This document shows, in pieces, positions 9,461-16,975 of a DNA stretch of 64,000 nt. How positions within the stretch are numbered: the first letter of the stretch is position 1; each line of letters opens with the position of its first letter. The notes below the pieces were generated by a model that did no database searches, had not been told where the DNA came from, and worked only from the letters and a program-made list of their open reading frames with translations. The stretch is from Paraburkholderia sp. D15 (GTDB taxonomy: Bacteria; Pseudomonadota; Gammaproteobacteria; Burkholderiales; Burkholderiaceae): positions 682,001 through 746,000 of the forward strand of contig NZ_CP110396.1 in assembly GCF_029910215.1 (NCBI RefSeq), in the 5' to 3' direction. The position numbers and the translations under genes are program-made.

Positions 9461-10351
9461 TTACTTCGGGGTCGGCAGATCGATGCCGGGGAAAATCTTG
9501 ATCACGGCCGAATCGTCCTCGCGGCCGTAGCCGGCATCCGAAGCCGCCTTGAACATCTGATGCGCGGCTTCGGAAAGCGGCAGCGGGAAGTTCCAGGTGC
9601 TCGCGGCATCGAGCACGAGCCCTAGATCCTTGACGAAAATATCCACCGCCGACAGCGGCGTGTAATCGCCCTTCAGGATGTGCGGCACGCGGTTCTCGAA
9701 CATCCACGAATTGCCGGCGCTGTTCTTGATCACCTCGTACAGCACCTCGGGATCGACGCCTTCGCGAATGCCGAGCGCCAGCGCCTCGGCCGCCGCGGCG
9801 ATATGCACGCCGGCCAGCAACTGGTTGACCATCTTCACCTTGGAGGCGGCGCCATGGCGGTCGCCCAGCCGGTAGACCTTCGCCGAGATCGCACCGAGCA
9901 CGTCCGCGCAACCGACGAATGCCGGCACCGGGCCGGCCGTCATCAGCGTCAGTTCGCCCGACGCGGCGCGCGCGGCGCCGCCCGATACCGGCGCTTCGAG
10001 CATCAGCAGACCGGCCGCCTCGATGCGTTTGCCGAGCGCCTGGGCGAACTCGGGCGCGACCGTCGAGCAGACCAGCACGACGCTGCCTTTTTTCATCGCC
10101 GGCACCGCGCCGAGTTCGCCGAACAGCACGGTTTCGGTCTGCGCGGCATTCACGACGAACGAAATCACCACGTCGCATTCCTCGCCGATTTCGCGGGGCG
10201 TCAGGCAGGCTTCGCCGCCTTCCACCGCAAACGCTTCCACGACTTCGCTGCGCAGATCGCAGGCATGAACGTGGAAGCCCTTGCGCAACAACGTGCGCGC
10301 GACACCCAACCCCATGGCTCCAAGACCAATGACACCAACTTTTCTGGACAT
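9461..10351 (-). CDS. ltnD: L-threonate dehydrogenase (beta-hydroxyacid dehydrogenase family)
   Basis: 296 residues. The NAD-binding glycine motif GVIGLGAMGLG is at 6-16, the substrate-binding APVSGGAARA loop at 120-129, and the catalytic Lys173 with Asn176 in KVKMVNQLLAG. LtnD oxidises L-threonate to 2-oxo-tetronate, the parallel entry to the DenD reaction. It is the first gene of the ltnD-otnK-otnC-otnI-denD operon and faces an IclR-type regulator across 426 bp. The ATG at 10351 gives the exact family N-terminus; the frame continues upstream without homology. Confidence 0.9.
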   Translation of the reverse strand: MSRKVGVIGLGAMGLGVARTLLRKGFHVHACDLRSEVVEAFAVEGGEACLTPREIGEECDVVISFVVNAAQTETVLFGELGAVPAMKKGSVVLVCSTVAPEFAQALGKRIEAAGLLMLEAPVSGGAARAASGELTLMTAGPVPAFVGCADVLGAISAKVYRLGDRHGAASKVKMVNQLLAGVHIAAAAEALALGIREGVDPEVLYEVIKNSAGNSWMFENRVPHILKGDYTPLSAVDIFVKDLGLVLDAASTWNFPLPLSEAAHQMFKAASDAGYGREDDSAVIKIFPGIDLPTPK

Positions 10352-10777
10352 GCGTGCCCCCCAAAAGAAGAGTGTGGAATGCGTTGCATGCGGGCGAGGC
10401 ACGCTGCGCACTATCCGTATTGTTCCATCTATACCCGATTGCGCGAATCGCCGCGCTGCATTGCAAAAAATGCGTGTGAGCCGCCTTGCGCGCGCCGCTA
10501 CAGGATCGCCCACCCGGAGCGCGGTGGCAATGGAGGCGTGTTCTTTACGAGCATCGGCGACACGGCGCCGGTGGCCCGGTTTCCGCATCATCGATGCTGC
10601 ATATTCACTGGAGCATCATACAAATTCCATCCCCGGACGGCATTCGCGTCAACCCGCGGCCGGTCGGACGATCGGCGGCGATGTTGGCGAAACGGAACGC
10701 ATAAGCTATCGTCACGCCTTTGCGCGGCCTCGCCGGCCGCCGCTCCCGACCGTCTCTTTGCGAACGTCTTCCGACCC
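10352..10777. promoter_or_regulatory. Divergent promoter region between ltnD and IclR regulator gene
   Basis: 426 bp with no convincing gene. It must hold the promoters of the tetronate operon (minus) and of the regulator (plus). A GTTCCATCTATACC stretch at about 10424 partly resembles the repeats upstream of pcaF, but no full palindrome was found. Confidence 0.5.
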
Positions 10778-11602
10778 ATGAGCCCAGTCCTGCCGCCGTC
10801 TTCCGTCGATTCCGCCAGCGCCGAGCCGGCGCCGGACAAACCGGGCGACTCTTACGTGCAGTCGTTCGCGCGGGGGCTCGCGGTGATCCGCGCGTTCAAT
10901 GCCGAGCGGCCGGAACAGACGCTCACCGATGTCGCCGCCGCCACCGGCCTCACGCGCGCCGGCGCGCGCCGGATTCTGCTGACGCTGCAAACGCTCGGTT
11001 ATGTGGAAGCCGAGGGGCGGCTGTTCCGCCTTACGCCAAAAATTCTCGATCTCGGCTTTGCCTATCTGACCTCGATGCCTTTCTGGAATCTTGCGGAACC
11101 GGTGATGGAGGGACTATCGGCGCAGGTTCATGAAAGCTGTTCGGCGGCGGTGCTTGACCGCACGGAAATCGTTTACGTGCTGCGTGTGCCGACGCATAAG
11201 ATCATGACGATCAATCTGTCGATCGGTAGCCGGCTGCCGGCGTATTGCACGTCGATGGGCCGCGTGCTGCTGTCCGCGCTCGACGACGACGCGCTCGATG
11301 CGACGCTGAATTCCGCGCCGCTTTATGCGCATACGCCGCGTACGGTGACGGATAAGGAAGAGTTGAAGAAGCTGATCGCGCAGGTTCGTCGGCAGGGGTG
11401 GGCGATTGTCGATCAGGAATTGGAAGGAGGATTGATTTCGCTGTCCGCGCCGATCCGGAATCGGCAGGGACGCGTGATTGCCGCGATGAATATCAGCGGC
11501 AATGCGCAGCGTAATTCGGCGAAGCAGATGGTGAAGGCGTTTCTGGAGCCGCTGCAGCAGGCGGCGCAGACGGTGTCGGAGATGGTGGCGCGGCGAGGAT
11601 GA
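10778..11602 (+). CDS. IclR-family transcriptional regulator, PcaR/PobR subgroup
   Basis: 274 residues. The N-terminal winged helix-turn-helix begins around SYVQSFARGLAVI and contains LTDVAAATGLTRAGARR as recognition helix. The C-terminal IclR effector-binding domain contains the YVLRVP, GSRLPAYCTSMGRVLL and GGLISLSAPI signatures. The SFARGL opening is typical of PcaR/PobR/CatR regulators of aromatic catabolism. It is divergent from the tetronate operon, which is its obvious local target, but the subgroup and the PcaR-like repeats upstream of pcaF 5.5 kb away suggest pcaF as a target too. The first 25 residues are a Pro/Ser-rich leader, so a slightly later start is possible. Confidence 0.88.
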   Translation: MSPVLPPSSVDSASAEPAPDKPGDSYVQSFARGLAVIRAFNAERPEQTLTDVAAATGLTRAGARRILLTLQTLGYVEAEGRLFRLTPKILDLGFAYLTSMPFWNLAEPVMEGLSAQVHESCSAAVLDRTEIVYVLRVPTHKIMTINLSIGSRLPAYCTSMGRVLLSALDDDALDATLNSAPLYAHTPRTVTDKEELKKLIAQVRRQGWAIVDQELEGGLISLSAPIRNRQGRVIAAMNISGNAQRNSAKQMVKAFLEPLQQAAQTVSEMVARRG

Positions 11603-11714
11603 ACTGATGACGCGCGTCGCTGCTCATACGCGGCGATGTAACGGTCGCGGCGTGCCCGTCGCGACCAATATCAATACTGCCCGTGACTACTGAAAACTCC
11701 TCCTGTTTCTAACA

Positions 11715-12089
11715 TCACTGGGCCCACGGTGGCGTGAACGGCGCGCCATCCCCAATCATCGCCTGGCCGCCCACAGGCAGGACAGCGACTGCACGAAATG
11801 GCGTCGCGTCAGGATTGCTGAGTTTGAAGTCTGTATTCGCAGGGACGACCAGTGCACTACCCTCGGTCACCTCGAAGGTTTCGTCGCCGACCTGCGCTAA
11901 CGCGCGTCCTTCAATGCAAACGAAAGTCTCCTCGCGCGACAATCGATGGGTCACCGCATTGGCGCCGAAGTGCAACGTGACGATCCACACCGAGTTCTCG
12001 GTCGCCCCTCTGCTGGGCGACGCCAGGCCCGTAAAGGAAGCGCCATGCATGGAATAAGACGGAGCATCGGCACTGGCAATGAATGGCAT
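11715..12089 (-). CDS. Cupin domain-containing protein
   Basis: 124 residues forming one cupin barrel. Motif 1 contains HFGANAVTHRLSREETFVCIEG with metal-type His and Glu positions, and motif 2 includes GSALVVPANT. The metal ligands are partly kept. A TTG at 12131 would add 14 residues that overlap the promoter; the ATG at 12089 was preferred. It diverges from a MarR regulator across a 55-bp gap that contains an inverted repeat, so MarR probably controls it. The substrate is unknown. Confidence 0.8.
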   Translation of the reverse strand: MPFIASADAPSYSMHGASFTGLASPSRGATENSVWIVTLHFGANAVTHRLSREETFVCIEGRALAQVGDETFEVTEGSALVVPANTDFKLSNPDATPFRAVAVLPVGGQAMIGDGAPFTPPWAQ

Positions 12090-12112
12090 GTTCTGATCTT
12101 TTACCGTATATA

Positions 12113-12142
12113 ATTCACCAAAGTTTATCAACTAGAGTGAAT
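12113..12142. promoter_or_regulatory. Inverted repeat in the cupin/marR divergent promoter
   Basis: ATTCAC (12113-12118) and GTGAAT (12137-12142) are inverted around an 18-bp AT-rich spacer. A TATAAT -10-like hexamer lies at 12109-12114 for the marR direction. The position just before the MarR start codon fits an autoregulatory operator. This is a visual call. Confidence 0.45.
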
Positions 12143-12144
12143 CA

Positions 12145-12606
12145 ATGTCAACGCACAAGCCGATCGAGTTTGGAATTCTGCTGAACCTCGCCTTTGGCTC
12201 CTTCAAGGAGCGACTGCACGAGCATCTCGCCGGAAAAGGATTCGACGATCTGGGGCCATCGTTTGGCTATGTGTTCCGCCTGCTGGAGGCTGGGCCGCAC
12301 AGTCTTCGGGAGGTCGCCGATCTTCTGCAGATCACTCCGCAAGGGGCGCTGAAAATCGTCAACGAAATGGTCGCCAAGGGATATGTTCAGCGGGGTGAAG
12401 ATGAACGCGACGGTCGTACCAAGCCACTTTGTCTGACGGATCGCTCTATTGCGCTGCTTCGGGCGGCAAGAGGTTTCCACAAGCAGTTCGAAGCGGATTT
12501 CGTGAAGCGGGTTGGAGAATCGCAAGCTGCCGCGGCACGAGCGGTTCTGGAGGATATTGCCTCTCAAGGCGGTAGCGTCGATTTGCGGCGTCTGCGTCCG
12601 CTTTGA
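12145..12606 (+). CDS. MarR-family transcriptional regulator
   Basis: 153 residues. Dimerisation helices flank a winged helix-turn-helix at about 50-100: LREVADLLQITPQGALKIV is the recognition helix, and the wing includes ERGEDERDGRT-like sequence, with the DERDGRTK motif characteristic of MarR proteins. The start ATG at 12145 follows GAGTGA. It is divergent from a cupin gene and likely represses both. No inducer can be assigned. Confidence 0.9.
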   Translation: MSTHKPIEFGILLNLAFGSFKERLHEHLAGKGFDDLGPSFGYVFRLLEAGPHSLREVADLLQITPQGALKIVNEMVAKGYVQRGEDERDGRTKPLCLTDRSIALLRAARGFHKQFEADFVKRVGESQAAAARAVLEDIASQGGSVDLRRLRPL

Positions 12607-12620
12607 GGGCGCGTATTCTT

Positions 12621-13130
12621 CTACGTGGGTATGGCCGACAAGCGACGAATGATCGTTTCGACGGCCTGCTCGATCGAAACGATCGACGTGTCGATGACAA
12701 GATGCTCCGATTCCCAAGCATCATATTGACGTTCGAGCACGTTCGACCATGTCGGGAGTTTCAGGCCCGCGATATCGGCCCGTCGACCTTCGACCCGCTG
12801 GCGATGCACAGAGGGATCCGAACAGATCAACTCAATTTCGAAGATACGTACGCCGGCCTTTTGCGCCACACTTCTCCACGCGTTACGCGTTACATCCAGA
12901 GAATTGACCGAGTCGGCGATGACGGTTAACCCAAGCCTCAAATTGTCCGCGGCAACCGCATAGCCAACGAGATAGCCAGCGGGACCGATCTCCGTCTCGT
13001 CGGTCGTGGATGTTGCGAGCGCCTGCTCCAACGTATCGATACGCAAATAAACCGCGCCGAGTTGACGAGCGAGGGCTTGCGCTACCGTTGTCTTTCCCGT
13101 TCCCGGTAGTCCTCCGAAGGCGATTAGCAA
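12621..13130 (-). CDS. P-loop kinase-like ATPase (AAA/zeta-like)
   Basis: 169 residues from a TTG start at 13130. I chose it because AAAGGAG (13136-13142 on the plus strand as CTCCTTT) lies 5 nt upstream, and relatives begin with L-I-A-F-G-G-L-P. The Walker A motif is GGLPGTGKTT near residue 6-15. An Arg-rich lid (VEGRRADI) and a C-terminal VIDTS stretch follow. It resembles small phosphotransferases related to gluconate/chloramphenicol/zeta kinases; the substrate is unknown. A GTG at 13166 would add 12 residues. A NUDIX-like remnant lies directly upstream on the same strand. Confidence 0.75.
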   Translation of the reverse strand: MLIAFGGLPGTGKTTVAQALARQLGAVYLRIDTLEQALATSTTDETEIGPAGYLVGYAVAADNLRLGLTVIADSVNSLDVTRNAWRSVAQKAGVRIFEIELICSDPSVHRQRVEGRRADIAGLKLPTWSNVLERQYDAWESEHLVIDTSIVSIEQAVETIIRRLSAIPT

Positions 13131-13167
13131 TTTCGCTCCTTTCTTTATGTATGACCGGGTTGGCACC

Positions 13168-13320
13168 TCAATCCGCTGTAACCAACTGACGACGATACTT
13201 CACGAACGCTCGCTTCAAGTCAGAACGATATCCAGCATGTTCGAAAAAGCGGTGGGCATGAAAGATGACGGCAGCAGCCCGCAAATTGAAACGATAACTT
13301 CCGTCGTCAAACGAAATCAT
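13168..13320 (-). pseudogene. NUDIX hydrolase remnant (N-terminal fragment)
   Basis: A 50-codon frame from ATG at 13320 encodes MISFDDGSYRFNLRAAAVIF, which matches the start of NUDIX hydrolases (an FNxRAAAVI strand normally followed by a glycine turn and the Nudix box). After that the sequence diverges and no GX5EX7REUXEEXGU box exists before the TGA. It therefore looks like a truncated gene whose remainder was lost, ending 38 nt before the kinase-like start. Confidence 0.45.
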
Positions 13321-13491
13321 GATCCTGAGTTCGAAGAGTTGTGAGCCGCCATTTTATGTCGAGCATTGCGCTCCATGGTGAGTGCAACACGCAAGCGGAC
13401 AGTCAATGCTCTGAACAACGAACCTTCCCCAAAGGAAAAAATGAATTCACACTCAGCGCTCACGTCCCACTAGCCAGCCAGCAAAAAAGCC

Positions 13492-13836
13492 TCAACCCCG
13501 CACCACCACCGCCGCCACAACAAACGCCGAAAAAACCAACGCCGGCGCAAGATGCCCAACCGGTTCCCGATTCCTCAACAAAGTGAAGACAGCACCGATC
13601 ATGATCGCCCCAGACAACATCAAACCCAACACTCTGGTCTGCTGTCCAAAAAGAAGCGCCGCACTCACCAGTTCCAAACTCCCGCAAACCGAACGAAACC
13701 ACGCCGGATAACCCCAGCGCGCAAAGTCCCGCTTCACCGCACCGAGCCCTACGAGATTGACCACCCCGGCAATCGCGAACAGAACCGCCACAAGCATCGC
13801 CAGGATCGTTTCCAAAGAGGCATGACTAAACGACAT
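13492..13836 (-). CDS. DoxX-like membrane protein
   Basis: 114 residues with four hydrophobic segments. The RDFARWGYPAWFR motif after the first helix and the GSLELVSA motif are typical of DoxX-like proteins. It is an inner-membrane protein of unknown function. The ATG at 13836 overlaps the end of the upstream epimerase gene by 11 nt, so the two are cotranscribed and probably translationally coupled (a GTG at 13842 is an alternative). The pair is inferred to be under the TetR repressor encoded divergently. Confidence 0.85.
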   Translation of the reverse strand: MSFSHASLETILAMLVAVLFAIAGVVNLVGLGAVKRDFARWGYPAWFRSVCGSLELVSAALLFGQQTRVLGLMLSGAIMIGAVFTLLRNREPVGHLAPALVFSAFVVAAVVVRG

Positions 13837-14761
13837 CGTCACGCCCCTGGCTTTGCTGAAAGTGCTTCTGCTCAGAAAGGTCCGCGATCAGCCGAGGCCC
13901 ACGCGGCTCCCATGCAAGACCTTGCCTCGCACGCTGACCGCTTACCGTCTGATCGAGCGCCAATGCATCGGCAAAAGGCCCAAACGCTTCGCGCGCCTCT
14001 TGAACCGGCCAGTACTCCACACGCTCGACACCGATCGAAGCTCGAATCGCTTCCCCTATATCCGCAAGACCGACGGCCTCTTCGGCAACCACATTGAAGA
14101 TCTGTCCACTCACGTCCTCGTCTGCGCTCGCCGCCCGCTCCACCGCGTTCAGATAAGCCGTAGCGAGATCATCGACATGCACCGCAGGCCAATGATTGCG
14201 ACCATCGCCGACGACTTTCACGCTGCCGCCCTGACGAGCCATGCCGGCCAGCATGCCAAAGACGCCGCCGCCGTATCCATGCACCATCGCCGGCCTGAGG
14301 ACCACTGCCTCGATCGACCGACCTGCCGCCATCTCCAACACGTGCTGCTCCACGGCGGGACGCCATGCGACGAGTGGCGTCGAGTTCAGCACCGACGCCT
14401 CAGTCACAGCCTCGCCCGACGTATCGCCATAAACCCACGTACCCGACGTATAAACAAACGCCGCACCCGGACGCAAATGCGAAAGCATCGCTTCAATCGC
14501 GGCCTTGTCGGCAGCGGCGGCGGAAGCATCGTTGGTCGACGCGGCATGCACCGCCGCATCCGCAGCACCGGCGATCGCGGCAAACGACTGCGGCTCCAAC
14601 AGATTGCCAACATGCAGTTTCACGCCAAGACGCGTGAGCGCATTCGCAGCAGCCGACCCATCCCCTCGCACCAGCGCCGTCACCTCATGACCGCGGCGAA
14701 TGGCCTCGCGCGCGACCGCTTGTCCGATATAGCCGGTACCACCCGTAATGAACAGTTTCAT
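13826..14761 (-). CDS. NAD(P)-dependent epimerase/dehydratase family protein
   Basis: 311 residues. The nucleotide motif GGTGYIG is at 7-13. VYTSGTWVYG holds the active-site Ser/Thr and a Tyr, but the classical YxxxK is not evident and is replaced by a WRPAVEQ segment, as in the atypical SDR-a subgroup. Substrate unknown. It is first in an operon with a DoxX-like gene and diverges from a TetR regulator. Two AAACGAGAC-type palindromes lie immediately upstream, which suggests induction by a compound sensed by TetR. Confidence 0.85.
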   Translation of the reverse strand: MKLFITGGTGYIGQAVAREAIRRGHEVTALVRGDGSAAANALTRLGVKLHVGNLLEPQSFAAIAGAADAAVHAASTNDASAAAADKAAIEAMLSHLRPGAAFVYTSGTWVYGDTSGEAVTEASVLNSTPLVAWRPAVEQHVLEMAAGRSIEAVVLRPAMVHGYGGGVFGMLAGMARQGGSVKVVGDGRNHWPAVHVDDLATAYLNAVERAASADEDVSGQIFNVVAEEAVGLADIGEAIRASIGVERVEYWPVQEAREAFGPFADALALDQTVSGQRARQGLAWEPRGPRLIADLSEQKHFQQSQGRDDVV

Positions 14762-14806
14762 AACGCCTTCCTCGATGAGTTGCCTGCGGAGTCGATTAAT
14801 CACAAT

Positions 14807-14864
14807 AAACGAGACCAGCCAGTCTCGTTTCGGGTAAGTTAAACGAGACTACCTAGTCTTGTCA
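14807..14864. promoter_or_regulatory. Two tandem TetR-type operators
   Basis: Site 1 (14807-14830) has AAACGAGAC and its exact reverse complement GTCTCGTTT around a 6-bp CAGCCA spacer, extended by flanking bases. Site 2 (14841-14864) has AAACGAGAC and GTCTTGTCA around TACCTA, with two mismatches. The centres are about 34 bp apart, roughly three helical turns. They lie between the epimerase and tetR starts, where they would block both promoters. Confidence 0.8.
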
Positions 14865-14893
14865 ACCATCGATCGATCTGGTATTTATTTGCC

Positions 14894-15499
14894 ATGAACA
14901 CGCACTCTCTCCCCGCCCTGAGCCCGTTGCAGCGCCGTAAGCGGTCCGCCATCCTCGACGGCGCGAAAACTATTTTTCTAAGGCAGGGCTTCGGCCTGGC
15001 CACGATGGATGAAGTCGCGGCGGCCGCCGGCGTCGGCAAACAGACGGTCTATCGCCACTTCAAGTCGAAGGAGGCGCTCTTTGTCGGGCTGGTGAGCGCG
15101 ATGTGCGCCGAGGTGGGGGAATTTCTGATCAGTGCCCAGAACGAGCAACCGGATGACTCGCCCGAGGTCGCGTTGCGCAAGCTGGGATGGGCATTGGCGC
15201 GCATCCTCATCGAGCCGGATTATTTGCGGCTTTATCGGGCCATCGTCGCCGAGGCCGAGCGGCTTCCCGAACTCGGCCAGGTGTTCCATGAAAACGGTGC
15301 GAAGGTCGTGCGCGTCTTCGCCGCAAAAATTCTGCAAAGCAATTTCGACGAATCGACCGCCGCGTTACGGGCAGCGACGTTCGTTCAGTTGGTGCTGGGC
15401 GACGCGTATCTGGAACTGTCCATCGGCTTCACGGTGCCCGATGTCGAAGTGCGCTTCGCGCTGCAGATCGACGAGGCGGTGTCGGCGGCATTGCGTTAA
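14894..15499 (+). CDS. TetR-family transcriptional regulator
   Basis: 201 residues. The N-terminal helix-turn-helix covers about 18-62: ILDGAKTIFLRQGFGLATMDEVA, then GVGKQTVYRHFKSKEALF, a textbook TetR signature. The C-terminal ligand domain (TetR_C_7/AefR-like, with EAERLPELGQVF) is of the kind often seen with efflux or redox genes. It is divergent from the epimerase/DoxX operon, with two operator-like palindromes in between, so it likely represses both directions. Ligand unknown. Confidence 0.92.
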   Translation: MNTHSLPALSPLQRRKRSAILDGAKTIFLRQGFGLATMDEVAAAAGVGKQTVYRHFKSKEALFVGLVSAMCAEVGEFLISAQNEQPDDSPEVALRKLGWALARILIEPDYLRLYRAIVAEAERLPELGQVFHENGAKVVRVFAAKILQSNFDESTAALRAATFVQLVLGDAYLELSIGFTVPDVEVRFALQIDEAVSAALR

Positions 15500-15579
15500 T
15501 GCGTGCCACGCGCAACGAAATCGAAACATGAGGACGTGAACGGCGGCGGCCGCGACAGCGATCGCGGCCACCTCCGCCC

Positions 15580-16914
15580 TCAATCGATCTCTTTATCCGC
15601 GGTCTCCTTCAGCAGCGCCACGGCGACCAGCGACACCACCACGCACGCCGCCACATAACCGGCCGGCGCAAGCTTGCTGCCGGTCAGCTTGATCAACCAT
15701 GTCGCCACCAGTTGCGCGGTGCCGCCGAACAGACACACGCTCAACGCGTAGGCGATCGAGATACCCGTCGCCCGCACGCGTCGCGGAAACGATTCGCACA
15801 TCAACGCGAATTCGGACGCCGATCCCATCGAATAAAACAGCAGCATCAGCGCGGTCAGCGACATGATGACGGGCAATTGCGGAAAGCGGTTGATCAGCAT
15901 GAAGGCCGGGAACAACAGCAGCACCAGCACGCCGCGGCCGAACAGGATCGGCAGACGCCGGCTGCCGATGCGATCCGACAGCATGCCGAACAGCGGACAC
16001 GTGACCAGCATCACCAGCCCCGCCGCCACGCCGACCAGCATCGACAGCGACATCGGCAGACCGAGCGTGTGGATCGCGTAGGTCGGCATGTAGAAGGTGA
16101 GGATGTAGGTGGTGACCGTGCCGCCCATCACCGTCAGCGTGATCAGCAGCAGCGTGCGCCAGTGGCCGGTGAACAGCTCGCTCAGCACGCCGCGTTCGAT
16201 TCCGTGGCCGTGCGCGCCGGCCGGGTCGTCGGCGAGACGGCGGCGCAGATACATGCCGACCGGCGCGATCAGCACGCCGATCAGGAACGGAATGCGCCAG
16301 CCCCAGCTTTCCAGCGACTCCTTCGGCAACGCCGCCGACAGCGCCGCCGCAATTCCCGAACCCATCAGCGCCGCGCCGCCTTGAGTCGCCAGTTGCCAGC
16401 TCGCACGAAAACCGCGCCGCGTGCCGCCGCCCTGTTCGAGCAAGGTGGAGGTCGCCGCGCCGAACTCGCCGCCCTGCGAGAAGCCTTGCACGAGACGCGC
16501 CAGCACGATCAGCAGCGGCGCAACGAGGCCGATCGTCGCGTAGGTCGGCGTGAGCGCGATCACGCCGGTGCTCACCGCCATCAGCATGATGGTCAGGTTG
16601 AGCGCGGCCTTGCGTCCCTTGCGGTCCGCGTACACGCCGAGCATCACGCTGCCGAGCGGCCGCGTGATGAAGCCCGCCGCGAACGTCGCGACCGACAGCA
16701 GCAACGACGTGGTCGAGTCCGCCGACGGGAAATACAGCTTGCCGATGATCACCGCGAAAAAACCGTACACGGTGAAGTCGAAGAACTCGAGCCAGTTGCC
16801 GATCACCGCCGCGGCGATCGCGCCGCGGCGGGTGACGTGGGCGGTATCGCGGACATCGCGGGCGTCAGCGGAAGCGGGTGCGGCTCCTATCGGAACATCC
16901 TTCGAGGCGTTCAT
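15580..16914 (-). CDS. MFS transporter, metabolite:H+ symporter (MHS) family
   Basis: 444 residues with about 12 hydrophobic segments. Diagnostic MHS sequences are AAVIGNWLEFFDFTVYGF in the first helix, the loop motif GVYADRKGRKAAL, LVQGFSQGGEFGAA in helix 4, and PFLIGVLIAPVG in helix 6. MHS proteins import organic acids such as citrate, shikimate or ketoglutarate with protons. It begins 61 nt after the M20 amidohydrolase stop and is probably cotranscribed with it, which suggests uptake of the amide or acid substrate that the hydrolase processes. The ATG at 16914 was preferred over an upstream frame overlapping the hydrolase. Confidence 0.9.
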   Translation of the reverse strand: MNASKDVPIGAAPASADARDVRDTAHVTRRGAIAAAVIGNWLEFFDFTVYGFFAVIIGKLYFPSADSTTSLLLSVATFAAGFITRPLGSVMLGVYADRKGRKAALNLTIMLMAVSTGVIALTPTYATIGLVAPLLIVLARLVQGFSQGGEFGAATSTLLEQGGGTRRGFRASWQLATQGGAALMGSGIAAALSAALPKESLESWGWRIPFLIGVLIAPVGMYLRRRLADDPAGAHGHGIERGVLSELFTGHWRTLLLITLTVMGGTVTTYILTFYMPTYAIHTLGLPMSLSMLVGVAAGLVMLVTCPLFGMLSDRIGSRRLPILFGRGVLVLLLFPAFMLINRFPQLPVIMSLTALMLLFYSMGSASEFALMCESFPRRVRATGISIAYALSVCLFGGTAQLVATWLIKLTGSKLAPAGYVAACVVVSLVAVALLKETADKEID

Positions 16915-16975
16915 CGTGCGGTCTTCCTTGTCGTTATAAGTTGGCTTTACATTCGGGCGATGGAACGCGACGCGC

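Noticed and set aside
13147..13344. Plus-strand frame of 65 codons over the NUDIX remnant
   Set aside because: The minus-strand frame carries the NUDIX-like similarity; the plus frame has no recognisable feature or ribosome site.
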